From Saprospiraceae bacterium (GTDB lineage Bacteria > Bacteroidota > Bacteroidia > Chitinophagales > Saprospiraceae): 63,209 nucleotides of DNA. The stretch is from positions 1-63,209 of the forward strand of contig JAEUUT010000156.1 in NCBI GenBank assembly GCA_016787415.1, in the 5' to 3' direction. The position numbers were made by a program, and so were the translations under genes. Shown here in pieces: positions 18,568-26,000 of this stretch. How positions within the stretch are numbered: the first letter of the stretch is position 1; every line of letters begins with the position of its first letter. The notes under the pieces are model-generated. The model was not told where the DNA came from and ran no database searches. It worked only from the letters and a program-made list of their open reading frames with translations.

Positions 18568-19350
18568 TCAGCGGGATTTGCAAATTCCGGCAAACTCTTG
18601 TGCTTTTGCTGTATTTCCCAATGCATCGTAGGCTTTTGCCAACAAGCAAGGGGTATTGGGGTTGTTTTTGCTGAGCGACCAGGCTTTTTCCAGTCGATCT
18701 ACGGCGCGTTGCCACTGTCCGGTTTTGATGGCTAGTCGGCCCAGCGCATTGTACACCGCCGGATTGTCGGGGTACTTGCTTTCCAGGTCGCGCAACATCA
18801 GAACAGCCTGCATGGGGTTGTTGGGCGGCGGATTTTCGGAATACACCAGCGCCAGGTTGACGCGGTGTTCCGGGTTGTCCGGATTGAGCGATGCAGCATT
18901 TTCAAATGCTTTTACTGCATGGCTCGCGCAATAACTCCGTACTGTTTGGTCATCCGTTTCTACCAGGGCGCTGAAAAAAAGCGCACCGGCTACCGACCAT
19001 GCCGTATCGGCATTTTCCAACGCCGCTATTTCTTCTGCGATACCGCCGGCAATGGGCAATTGCCCGCTGCGGTACCACCAGCCCGACAGGTCTTTCAGTG
19101 CGGAGATACGCACTTCATCGCTGCCGGCTGTTTCTATTCGTTTTTCCAGATCGGCTACTTCTGCCGTCTGACTTGTATTGAGGTGTGCTTTGGCGTCTGC
19201 TTCCAGCGTTTCCAGGCTGGTGCTTTCTGCCTGTAGGCTGCGCGACTGTTCCGATACTTTTTGCTTATCCGTTTTGGTGTCAAAACCCAGATAAAGAAGC
19301 AGAAATAAAGCCAGCGCGGCCAGTATTACCGAATATTGCGTTCTATTCAT
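18568..19350 (-). CDS. Membrane-anchored tetratricopeptide-repeat protein
   Basis: 260 residues from the ATG at 19350 (MNRTQYSVILAALALFLLLY), which places a single N-terminal membrane helix at residues ~8-24. An upstream ATG at 19380 would add ten residues before it. After a charged linker (residues ~25-75) come TPR units in the C-terminal half ('AFENAASLNPDNPEHRVNLA', 'YPDNPAVYNALGRLAIKTGQ', 'RLEKAWSLSKNNPNTPCLL'). TPRs bind protein partners; none can be named here. It lies between HU and the small ribosomal gene on the same strand, a neighbourhood seen in other Bacteroidota, and may form part of a periplasm-facing complex. Confidence 0.8.
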   Translation of the reverse strand: MNRTQYSVILAALALFLLLYLGFDTKTDKQKVSEQSRSLQAESTSLETLEADAKAHLNTSQTAEVADLEKRIETAGSDEVRISALKDLSGWWYRSGQLPIAGGIAEEIAALENADTAWSVAGALFFSALVETDDQTVRSYCASHAVKAFENAASLNPDNPEHRVNLALVYSENPPPNNPMQAVLMLRDLESKYPDNPAVYNALGRLAIKTGQWQRAVDRLEKAWSLSKNNPNTPCLLAKAYDALGNTAKAQEFAGICKSR

Positions 19351-19394
19351 AAAAAGGCTGAGGTATGCCGATGGTGGCAATACCCTGTTCCAGA

Positions 19395-19706
19395 TTAATC
19401 TTCAGATTCGTCGTCCGGCAGAGAAGTCACATTTTTCTTGACCTGCTCGGTAAAAATTTTAGCCGGTTTGAACGAAGGAATGAAGTGCTCCGGGATATCG
19501 ATCGACTTTCCTTTTTTGATGTTGCGACCAACTTTTTTGGCGCGTTTTTTTATCACGAAACTGCCGAAACCGCGAACGTAAACGTTTTCGCCATTGGTCA
19601 TGGTGGATTTGATTTCCTTGAACAATTCCTCGAGTGTGACGAGTACGTCCACTTTGGCTACGCCGGTTTTTTCGGAAATAGCGTTCACAAGGTCAGCCTT
19701 TCTCAT
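19395..19706 (-). CDS. HU/IHF family DNA-binding protein
   Basis: 103 residues. This histone-like protein bends DNA and shapes the nucleoid. It starts MRKADLVNAISEKTGVAK, the classic two-helix dimerisation region, followed by the DNA-binding arm ('GFGSFVIKKRAKKVGRNIKK') with the conserved 'IPEHFIPSFKPAK' closing part. A short acidic tail (PDDESED) extends it beyond the usual ~90 residues. It is transcribed toward the TPR and small ribosomal genes and divergently from yicC across a 366-bp AT-rich gap. Confidence 0.95.
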   Translation of the reverse strand: MRKADLVNAISEKTGVAKVDVLVTLEELFKEIKSTMTNGENVYVRGFGSFVIKKRAKKVGRNIKKGKSIDIPEHFIPSFKPAKIFTEQVKKNVTSLPDDESED

Positions 19707-19978
19707 GTTTTATTTCGTTGATTTTGAATGAATTACGAACGAAAGTCGGGTTTTTTGAAAAACGAGGTGCAAAGTTCTAACAATTTTCGGCCTTCACAAG
19801 CTTTTCCTGAAAAAAATAAGACCAATATTGCTTTGAAAATCAGGCACTAAGCGATTTGCTTACCCTTCTCGGTCATTTTTACTTTTACGCCGGAAAACTC
19901 GCTCTAATTCAGCAGTTTACAAAAAAAATGTCCGAAAATTTGCATTCACAGGGCCATATTATTTTCTCTTGTGGGTTC

Positions 19979-20011
19979 TTGTTATTCAATGTGCGGTTTT
20001 CGTGTAAGTTT
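19979..20011 (+). promoter_or_regulatory. Bacteroidota-type promoter of yicC
   Basis: An exact -7 box TAAGTTTG (consensus TAnnTTTG) lies at 20004-20011, with TTG at 19979-19981, 22 bp upstream. Transcription would start near 20018, leaving a leader of about 55 nt before the ATG at 20073. The rest of the 19707-20072 gap is AT-rich and shows no gene. Confidence 0.6.
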
Positions 20012-20072
20012 GCCCTCCCTTTCGGGACATCTGATTTTTTTTCTATTCTCTAATCTTTTGACTTTCTGGATC

Positions 20073-20948
20073 ATGCTCCTATCAATGACAGGCTACGGTC
20101 GGGCAAACGCCACTTTTGGTGATAAAACGATTTCGGTGGAGGTACGTGCGCTCAACTCTAAAATGACGGACATCAAACTACGCTTCCCTGGCGACTATAA
20201 GGAAAAGGAAGTGGAATTGCGCAAACTGGTAACCGACCACGCCGAACGCGGCAAAATCGATGTCAATATCGACGTTCAGAATGCCGATGGCGCCGCGCTG
20301 GTGAGCCTCAATGAAGCATTGTTCAGGGGTTACCACCGCGAACTGAGCCGACTGGCCAACGAACTCCATATTCCGCAGGGGGAAATGCTGCAAGCCATCC
20401 TGCGCATCCCCAACGTGGTAGCCGCCGCTTCCGGAGAGGTAGATGAAGATGAGTGGCAGGCCATTTGCAAGGTACTCACCAATGCGCTTGATAATTTTAA
20501 AAAATTCCGCGTCCTCGAAGGTCGCTCGCAGGAAGCCGACCTCCGGCAACGCGTATCCAATCTGACGTCTTTTCTGGAACAAGTGACACCCTTCGAGCGC
20601 GAACGCTTCGTTCGGATGCGCGAACGCATGCGCAACAACCTCGAAGAAAATTATGGTAAAGACAATATCGACCAGAACCGTTTCGAGCAGGAAATCCTGT
20701 ATTACCTGGAAAAAATGGATATGTCGGAGGAAAAAGTGCGCCTCGCCATGCATTGCAGCCACTTCCTCGAACACCTCGACAGCAAACAGGAGTCGGTGGG
20801 CCGTACGCTCAATTTTATTTCACAGGAAATGGGCCGCGAAATCAACACCCTGGGCGCCAAGGCCTACGACGCCGATATTCAGCGCCTCGTGGTGCAGATG
20901 AAAGACGAACTGGAAAAGATCAAGGAGCAACTGGCCAACGTGCTGTAA
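20073..20948 (+). CDS. yicC: YicC family endoribonuclease
   Basis: 291 residues from the ATG at 20073 (MLLSMTGYGRA, the conserved family start). The frame is open upstream to 19971 but that part includes the promoter. The N-terminal YicC domain ('VEVRALNSKMTDIKLRFPGD') is followed by the DUF1732 C-terminal domain ('QEILYYLEKMDMSEE', 'LNFISQEMGREINTLGAKA'). YicC proteins are reported RNA endonucleases acting on small RNAs and stationary-phase physiology. The gene ends four bases before the stop of the convergent formylglycine-enzyme-like gene. Confidence 0.93.
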   Translation: MLLSMTGYGRANATFGDKTISVEVRALNSKMTDIKLRFPGDYKEKEVELRKLVTDHAERGKIDVNIDVQNADGAALVSLNEALFRGYHRELSRLANELHIPQGEMLQAILRIPNVVAAASGEVDEDEWQAICKVLTNALDNFKKFRVLEGRSQEADLRQRVSNLTSFLEQVTPFERERFVRMRERMRNNLEENYGKDNIDQNRFEQEILYYLEKMDMSEEKVRLAMHCSHFLEHLDSKQESVGRTLNFISQEMGREINTLGAKAYDADIQRLVVQMKDELEKIKEQLANVL

Positions 20949-20952
20949 CCGC

Positions 20953-21861
20953 TTATTTTTTACTTCTTGCCAGCCGCATACCGGCTGCATGAAAATGCTG
21001 CTGCGGTCGGGCATGGTGCCGATTGGCACAACGGGCGTGGTAGGCATCGAAATACCAGGCGCCGCCACGCAATATTTTTTGTGTGCCCTGCGCAGGCCCA
21101 AGCGGCCAGGTGGCAGCATCCGGGTGGGCATAGGCGTCGGGCGCATACCAGTCGTTGCACCATTCCCATACATTTCCGCTCATGTGATACAATCCCAGGC
21201 TATTGGGCTGCAATGAATGCACCGGCAAGGTGCATCCCCTGCTCAGGCCGCCGGGTGCGTAGGAGCGCGCCAAAGCCGGGCGCATGTCGGCATTCAGGTC
21301 ATTAGACTGCGCGATGTCTTTGCCGGTAGCAAAACGACGTTTTTTGCCGCCTTCGCGGGCCGCATATTCCCATTCCGTTTCGGTTGGCAGGCGATAGCCA
21401 TTAGCGGTACGCTCGAAAAGAATGGTATCGGGCGTAATCGTGTAGGCTGGCGTCAGGCCTTTTTGCCGGCTCCTCCAGTTGCAATATGCCACGGCATTGA
21501 ACCAGGTAATCCCTACAACAGGGCGCTGTGGATCGAATAAAACAGAATCGAGCACGCGGTAATAGTCTTTCGAACCGGTTTGGTAGTGGTAGGCGCTGCC
21601 GGTTTGCAGCCAGGCCGGGTAATTGGATTGGGTCGCATTTACAAATTCGAGGTATTCGCCGGTGCTGAGTTCGCAGGGGGCCAGGTAAAAATCGGGAACG
21701 GCGACGCGGTGTACCGGGATTTCATCTGTACTACCGTCGCCAAACTGATCGCCCATGTCGAATGTGCCGCCTTTGATGAGCAAGAGTGTATCGGGTTGCT
21801 GTGCCTGCTGTACAGCGGGCGCCATGAAAAGCGCCAGCAAAAGAACGATTTCTGGCTTCAT
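20953..21861 (-). CDS. Secreted SUMF1/formylglycine-generating-enzyme-fold protein
   Basis: 302 residues with an N-terminal signal peptide (LLLALFMAPAVQQAQQ). The whole mature protein is an FGE-sulfatase (SUMF1) fold: 'IKGGTFDMGDQFGDGSTDEI' at the start, 'PVVGITWFNAVAYCNW', 'YRLPTETEWEYAAREGG', 'GLYHMSGNVWEWCNDW', 'KILRGGAWYFDAYHARC'. In true formylglycine enzymes copper is bound by a Cys pair near the C-terminus; I cannot confirm that pair here, so it may be a non-catalytic surface or ligand-binding member, as many Bacteroidota ones are. It follows xseB on the same strand by 15 bp. Confidence 0.88.
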   Translation of the reverse strand: MKPEIVLLLALFMAPAVQQAQQPDTLLLIKGGTFDMGDQFGDGSTDEIPVHRVAVPDFYLAPCELSTGEYLEFVNATQSNYPAWLQTGSAYHYQTGSKDYYRVLDSVLFDPQRPVVGITWFNAVAYCNWRSRQKGLTPAYTITPDTILFERTANGYRLPTETEWEYAAREGGKKRRFATGKDIAQSNDLNADMRPALARSYAPGGLSRGCTLPVHSLQPNSLGLYHMSGNVWEWCNDWYAPDAYAHPDAATWPLGPAQGTQKILRGGAWYFDAYHARCANRHHARPQQHFHAAGMRLARSKK

Positions 21862-21876
21862 GGGTAGGAGATCGTT

Positions 21877-22086
21877 TTACGGACTGTTCAATTTGCCGAC
21901 CTCTTCTTCGATGGCGCGCAGGCGCTCGCGACAGAATCGGATCAAGGCATTGGCCCGCGAAATAGTGCTTGCCAGTTGGTCGATGGGCAAGGTTTCGTCT
22001 TGCAGCGCTTGTACAATTTGCTGTAGTTCGGCCTGGGCAGATTCGTATGTAGGCGTTTCATCTTTTTTCATAAGCAGGGTATTCAT
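21877..22086 (-). CDS. xseB: Exodeoxyribonuclease VII small subunit
   Basis: 69 residues. XseB is a small helical protein that assembles on the large subunit XseA to degrade single-stranded DNA. The pattern 'TYESAQAELQQIVQALQDET' followed by 'LPIDQLASTISRANALIRFC' and 'RERLRAIEEEVGKL' matches the family. The ATG at 22086 overlaps the TGA of the SET gene (ATGA), suggesting translational coupling; an internal ATG at 22071 is also possible. No xseA gene lies in this window, so the subunit genes are separated or xseA is further away. Confidence 0.88.
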   Translation of the reverse strand: MNTLLMKKDETPTYESAQAELQQIVQALQDETLPIDQLASTISRANALIRFCRERLRAIEEEVGKLNSP

Positions 22087-22469
22087 TTTTCAAACCACAC
22101 TTTGCTCTGGTTATCCACATCGCCATTGTAGTTGATCAGAATTTCCGAGCCGGCTGGAATATCTTTAATGCAGTAGAAATCGATGGTACGCGCTTCAAAA
22201 TCCATTCCGTACTCCGCATTGGGCTGGTAGGAGTGGTTGTAGAGCGATCCGTAACCGAGGCACAGTGCATACCAATCGCCTTCTTCCCCCCAGTCGAAGT
22301 AATAATCGTCGAGCACCGTCTGGCGCACAAATGGCAATTGCTCTTTTGGAAATAACAGGATCGGGCATACTTCTATGACCTCCCCCGCTTCGATGTCGCG
22401 GGCTGCAAATACGCCCTGGCCATGAAGATCGGAAGGTGCTACGAAGATGGAGGCTTGCTGAAGGCTCAT
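22083..22469 (-). CDS. SET-domain protein
   Basis: 128 residues, consisting almost only of a SET domain: 'GQGVFAARDIEAGEVIEVCP' at the start, 'GYGSLYNHSYQPNAEYG' (the NHS motif that forms the cofactor/lysine pocket) and 'GSEILINYNGD' near the end. SET domains transfer methyl groups from SAM to protein lysines; bacterial targets are mostly unknown. It lacks the post-SET cysteines of eukaryotic enzymes. It overlaps xseB by four bases and begins right beside the heptamer array at 22471. Confidence 0.88.
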   Translation of the reverse strand: MSLQQASIFVAPSDLHGQGVFAARDIEAGEVIEVCPILLFPKEQLPFVRQTVLDDYYFDWGEEGDWYALCLGYGSLYNHSYQPNAEYGMDFEARTIDFYCIKDIPAGSEILINYNGDVDNQSKVWFEK

Positions 22470-22470
22470 G

Positions 22471-22546
22471 TTAGAGGTGAGAGGTGAGAGGTGAGAGGTG
22501 AGAGGTGAGAGGTGAGAAGTGAGAGGTGAGAGGTGAGAGGTGAGAA
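22471..22546. repeat. Heptamer array (GAGAGGT), left arm around the four-helix-bundle gene
   Basis: About ten copies of a 7-bp unit (TGAGAGG, variant TGAGAAG). The array ends GTGAGAAGGG four bases before the stop codon of the next gene. The reverse-complementary array lies at 22958-23008, so the pair forms a giant inverted repeat with the gene as its loop. Confidence 0.9.
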
Positions 22547-22549
22547 GGG

Positions 22550-22912
22550 TTAGGGAGGGGCGAGAGATGATTTGATTTTTGAAGAAATTTTCAGGATTTC
22601 GGAAGCCTCATGATAGAGTGCGGCGACTTCACTCCTATTGCCGCAACCTAGTGCATCAAGCATTTCAAGCCAAAAAATTGTTTCATCGGCTTCCTCAACT
22701 ACAATACAAATTTTAGCATAAAACTCATTTCTGGAGCGTCCCCGGCAAAATGCCCTGAAATTGGCGCCTACCGAAGTAGCACATTTGGAAAGTTGAAAAG
22801 AAAGCGTTTTAGTTGCTATATGGAACGATGTACTTTCCAAAAAACGGATGACGCGAATAGCAAAATCGCGCGTCCTGTTCCTGAATTGCTCGTTGAACTC
22901 AGAATTTGTCAT
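22550..22912 (-). CDS. Four-helix-bundle protein (S23/IVS type)
   Basis: 120 residues from the ATG at 22912 (MTNSEFNEQFRNRTRDFAIR). A longer frame to 22969 would run into the repeat. It matches the four-helix-bundle family first known from 23S rRNA intervening sequences: 'FRNRTRDFAIRVIRFLE', 'QLSKCATSVGANFRAFCRGR', 'RNEFYAKICIVVEEADET.FW'. Homologues include the Avd accessory protein of diversity-generating retroelements, but no reverse transcriptase is near. Function is unknown; nucleic-acid binding is plausible. The gene sits exactly between inverted heptamer arrays, which suggests insertion as a cassette. Confidence 0.88.
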   Translation of the reverse strand: MTNSEFNEQFRNRTRDFAIRVIRFLESTSFHIATKTLSFQLSKCATSVGANFRAFCRGRSRNEFYAKICIVVEEADETIFWLEMLDALGCGNRSEVAALYHEASEILKISSKIKSSLAPP

Positions 22913-22957
22913 AAATGAAAACGTTTTAGATATTAAATAAAAACCCAAGAATACGCT

Positions 22958-23008
22958 CCCTTCTCTCACTTCTCACTTCTCACCTCTCACCTCTCACTTC
23001 TCTCACCT
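22958..23008. repeat. Heptamer array, right arm around the four-helix-bundle gene
   Basis: CCCTTCTCTCAC followed by CTTCTCA/CCTCTCA units, the reverse complement of the array at 22471-22546. Its last unit (TCACCTCTA) touches the TAG stop of the TPM-domain gene at 23009. Confidence 0.9.
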
Positions 23009-23836
23009 CTACCAATCCCCTCCCGCGCCGCCGCCGCCAAAACTACCTCCTCCAAAACTGCCGCCATCGCTGCCGCCGCCCCATCCACCGCTGCTGCCGC
23101 CACCGAAGCCGCCACCACCGCCGCCGATCCACCAGCCGCCGCCCCAGGGGTCGTTGTCACGACGGGAACGGGTTCGCTTGCCATCTTTGGTATAGGCCGT
23201 ACCCATACCCTTCGACACCCGGTAGAATACAAACACGATGATTGCAATTAAACACAGCAAAACGATCAGTACAATCCAGCCCGCACCACTGTTGTCTGCC
23301 GACTGGTCGTTGGTAAATTCGCCGCCCAGCGCCCGAATAATATCATCTATGCCGGCATTGATACCCTGATAGTATTGTTGCTGCCGAAAATAGGGCCCCA
23401 TCGTATTTCGGATAATATTGCCCGCCGTGATGTCGGGAATAGCGCCTTCCGTGCCATAGCCGGTAGCGATAAAGATGCCGCGATCGGGTGGCTCCGACTT
23501 GATGAGCATGACCACCCCGTTGTTTTTGTCTTTGCGGCCAATACCCCAGCGATTGCCCAGTTCGAAGGCATATGATGCCTTGTCGTAGTCGCCCAGGTCG
23601 GGGCGAATCATCACCACGATCTGGGTACTGGTGGAGTCGTAGTAACGGCGCAGCCTTTCTTCCAGCGTAGCCTTTTCGCCACTGCCCAGCCAGCCGGAGT
23701 AGTCGTGTACATAGACGGCCGGTTCCGGTTTGGGTGGAATAGGATCGGCGCTGCTTTGTGCCCGCAACATCGGCATGAACATAAGCAGGGCCAGCACCGG
23801 GCGTATCGCGATGCGGAAAAGGCTTTTAGTCGCCAT
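23009..23836 (-). CDS. TPM-domain membrane protein with Gly-rich tail
   Basis: 275 residues from the ATG at 23836 (MATKSLFRIAIRPVLALLMF, signal peptide); upstream in-frame ATGs up to 23878 are less likely because they lie inside the previous gene. A TPM domain spans residues ~40-180 ('VYVHDYSGWLGSGEKATLEE', 'GNRWGIGRKDKNNGVVMLIK', 'GYGTEGAIPDITAGNIIR'). One membrane helix follows ('WIVLIVLLCLIAIIVFVF') and then a Gly/Ser/Trp-rich tail. TPM proteins are linked to membrane and photosystem repair or phosphatase-like activity. It overlaps the second TPM gene by 11 bp and forms a module with LemA upstream. Confidence 0.88.
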   Translation of the reverse strand: MATKSLFRIAIRPVLALLMFMPMLRAQSSADPIPPKPEPAVYVHDYSGWLGSGEKATLEERLRRYYDSTSTQIVVMIRPDLGDYDKASYAFELGNRWGIGRKDKNNGVVMLIKSEPPDRGIFIATGYGTEGAIPDITAGNIIRNTMGPYFRQQQYYQGINAGIDDIIRALGGEFTNDQSADNSGAGWIVLIVLLCLIAIIVFVFYRVSKGMGTAYTKDGKRTRSRRDNDPWGGGWWIGGGGGGFGGGSSGGWGGGSDGGSFGGGSFGGGGAGGDW

Positions 23837-24257
23837 ATATAATGTCATCGGGAAGTTCATTGTCGTCATGGTTTTCATCGGCAGGAAAATGCGCGCGCAG
23901 CCGGTCGCCGATCAGGGAAATCACTTCTATGATTCCGCCGGTAGCATCGTCCTGTTGCAGGCGTTCGCGCAACAGGCGTTTTTCCGACTCCCAGAACTGG
24001 TTTCCTACCCGCTGGTGAATACCTGCATCACCCCAAATGGCAAAGTGCCTCGATTTTTCGGCGATGTACAACAACACCGCATTGCGGTTTTTGGTGTTGA
24101 ACATGCCAAACAGTTGAAACACCTCCTCCGCTCGCTCTACCGGGTGGTCGCGCAGGCAAAAATCTTCCATAAACAGCCGGATTTCTCCGCTGGTGCCGCG
24201 TTCGGCTGCTTTGATGGCAGCGAGAATGCGGGCTTCTTCTTCTTTGGAAAAGAGCAT
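23826..24257 (-). CDS. Soluble TPM-domain protein
   Basis: 143 residues without signal peptide or membrane helix. It starts MLFSKEEEARILAAIKAAER and carries TPM hallmarks 'RGTSGEIRLFMED' and 'RNAVLLYIAEKSRHFAIWGD', ending in an acidic tail. It is therefore the cytoplasmic partner of the membrane-bound TPM protein encoded immediately downstream with an 11-bp overlap. LemA-TPM-TPM is a recurrent Bacteroidota order. A repeat block of about 200 bp separates it from lemA. Confidence 0.85.
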   Translation of the reverse strand: MLFSKEEEARILAAIKAAERGTSGEIRLFMEDFCLRDHPVERAEEVFQLFGMFNTKNRNAVLLYIAEKSRHFAIWGDAGIHQRVGNQFWESEKRLLRERLQQDDATGGIIEVISLIGDRLRAHFPADENHDDNELPDDIIYGD

Positions 24258-24264
24258 CTACGAT

Positions 24265-24320
24265 AGAGGTGAGAGGTGAGAGAGGAGAGGTGAGAGAGGA
24301 GAGGTGAGAGAGGAGAGGTG
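24265..24320. repeat. GAGAGGT-type array upstream of the soluble TPM gene
   Basis: Units of GAGAGGT and GAGAGGA alternate (e.g. TGAGAGAGGAGAGG three times). It begins eight bases upstream of the TPM start codon and runs directly into palindrome family A copy 2. Confidence 0.85.
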
Positions 24321-24451
24321 AACCAGGATTTTTAGGATTAAAAGGATTAGAAGGATTCCCGCCGTGATGTCATAATTGGATTCTAATTTTTTAAAATTTT
24401 GACATCACGGCGGGAATCCTTCTAATCCTTTTAATCCTAAAAATCCTGATT
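24321..24451. repeat. Long palindromic element, family A copy 2
   Basis: Arms of 52 nt (24321-24372, 24400-24451) match as inverted repeats with one mismatch. The 27-nt centre (with GGATTCTAATTTTTTAAAAT) is the reverse complement of the centre of copy 1, so this copy is flipped relative to copy 1. It lies between lemA and the TPM genes, so it is either within an operon or divides it. Confidence 0.88.
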
Positions 24452-24467
24452 CCCCTCTCACTTCTAT

Positions 24468-25073
24468 TTACTGTCCAAATTTATCATCCAGATTCGGCGC
24501 CCGTTCCGCGCCCTGCGTAGCCTGGAAGTATCCTTTCGGCGAGAAACCGAAAATACCGGCAATCAGGTTGGTCGGGAAACGGCGGATGTAGGCATTGAAT
24601 CCATTGACGGCCTCATTGAAATTGCGGCGGGCCAGGGCAATCCGGTTTTCCGTGCCTTCGATTTGTGTTTGCAGGTTCACAAAATTCTGGTTTGCTTTCA
24701 AATCCGGATACGCTTCCGACACAGCCAACAGGCTTTTCATGGCGCCATACAGGTTGTTTTGCGCCTGTTCGAAGCGCTGGATATTTTCCGGACTCAGGTT
24801 ATTGGCGTCGATTTTTACCTGTGTGGCAGAAGCACGCGCTTGTATGACGGCTTCCAGCGTTTTACGCTCGTAGTTGGCAGCGGCTTTCACCGTCGAGACC
24901 GTCTGGTCGATCAAATCCATGCGGCGCTGGTACTGGTTTTCCACTTCCGACCATTTGGCCTTGATGCCTTCGTCCATGCCGACGGCTTTGTTGTAAGAGC
25001 CGCACATGCTGAACACCAGGATGGCGCCCAGCGCGAGCAGGATAATGGGGAGGTATTTTCTAAGATCTGTCAT
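24468..25073 (-). CDS. lemA: LemA family membrane protein
   Basis: 201 residues. One N-terminal membrane helix (YLPIILLALGAILVFSMCGS) is followed by the LemA helical domain ('KAKWSEVENQYQRRMDLIDQ', 'QNLYGAMKSLLAVSEAYPDL', 'ENRIALARRNFNEAVNGFNA', 'FPTNLIAGIFGF'). The family is widespread, of unclear biochemical function, and often adjacent to TPM genes, as here. The Cys at the end of the hydrophobic stretch (FSMCGSYN) could be a lipoprotein site. Confidence 0.93.
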   Translation of the reverse strand: MTDLRKYLPIILLALGAILVFSMCGSYNKAVGMDEGIKAKWSEVENQYQRRMDLIDQTVSTVKAAANYERKTLEAVIQARASATQVKIDANNLSPENIQRFEQAQNNLYGAMKSLLAVSEAYPDLKANQNFVNLQTQIEGTENRIALARRNFNEAVNGFNAYIRRFPTNLIAGIFGFSPKGYFQATQGAERAPNLDDKFGQ

Positions 25074-25163
25074 AGTAAAGAAAGGGTTGATTTTGAATGT
25101 TTTATCCTGAGTGTAGGCATTTTAGGTCGTGCGAAAATAGGGATATTGGCGGGAAGAAAAAAA

Positions 25164-25934
25164 TTAGCGTGATTTCACGCCGTTGCGCAAAACCGCCGCC
25201 AGAATTCCCGTTGCCACGGCCGCATTGAGCGATTCTGCCTGGCCCGCAGGGTGGCGCGGGATGGTGAGCCGATGATTTAGCAGGCCTTCGCTGGCAGGGC
25301 TGATACCGCGTCCTTCATTGCCGATTACGAGCAGGCCCCGATCGGGCAGCGTGGCTTGAAACAAATCATCGCCGCCCAGCACAGCCCCCATCACTGGCGT
25401 ATCGGAGGGGCAGAAGGCAAGCAGTTCAGAGAGTTCCATCTCCCGGGATGGAATACGCAGGACGGCCCCCATGCTTGATTGTACCACTTTCGGGCTCAGC
25501 ACATCCACCGTATCAGGCGAGCAAAAAACGGCAGGAAAACCAAACCAGTCGGCAATGCGCAGGATGGTACCGCAATTTCCCGGATCCTGAATACCATCGA
25601 GGTACAGGCAAATATCATGGGCGGCCAGCAGCGGCTCGGGCAGTTCGTCGGGCCATTGCGCTACGGCCAGCACAGAATGCGGGGTGGTCAGTGTCGATAT
25701 TTTTTTTAATTCCGATTCCGTTACCGGGTTAAAGTTTTGCAAAAACGGCTGCAACAGCGCAGCATGATCGGTGGCCCAGCGTTCCAGTCCAAAAATGGAT
25801 ACCACTCCGAAGCGCTGCTGCTGCAAGAGTTCGGCCACCATTTTTTCGCCCTCCACTAAGAAGTTTCGATACTTTTGCCGGTACTTTTTTACCTGGAGGG
25901 AAAGAATAAATTTACTCTGGTTGTTTGTCAGCAC
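25164..25934 (-). CDS. SpoU/TrmH family RNA 2'-O-methyltransferase
   Basis: 256 residues. It methylates a ribose 2'-OH in rRNA or tRNA using SAM. The N-terminal substrate-binding part begins 'SKFILSLQVKKYRQKYRNFL'. The SPOUT catalytic domain shows motif 1 'DPGNCGTILRIADWFG', motif 2 'LLVIGNEGRGIS' and motif 3 'IPRHPAGQAESLNAAVA', so all knot motifs are intact. The target nucleotide cannot be told from sequence. It is transcribed divergently from tamL across 66 bp, a pairing common in Bacteroidota. Confidence 0.92.
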   Translation of the reverse strand: MLTNNQSKFILSLQVKKYRQKYRNFLVEGEKMVAELLQQQRFGVVSIFGLERWATDHAALLQPFLQNFNPVTESELKKISTLTTPHSVLAVAQWPDELPEPLLAAHDICLYLDGIQDPGNCGTILRIADWFGFPAVFCSPDTVDVLSPKVVQSSMGAVLRIPSREMELSELLAFCPSDTPVMGAVLGGDDLFQATLPDRGLLVIGNEGRGISPASEGLLNHRLTIPRHPAGQAESLNAAVATGILAAVLRNGVKSR

Positions 25935-26000
25935 GATCGGGAAAGCAGGATTTCATTTTTTCAGCCTTTCAGGCAGGTACAATTTGGACACAAAAGAAGC

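Noticed and set aside
22471..22546. CRISPR array
   Set aside because: The repeat is 7 bp with no spacers; it is a simple tandem array and no cas genes are present.
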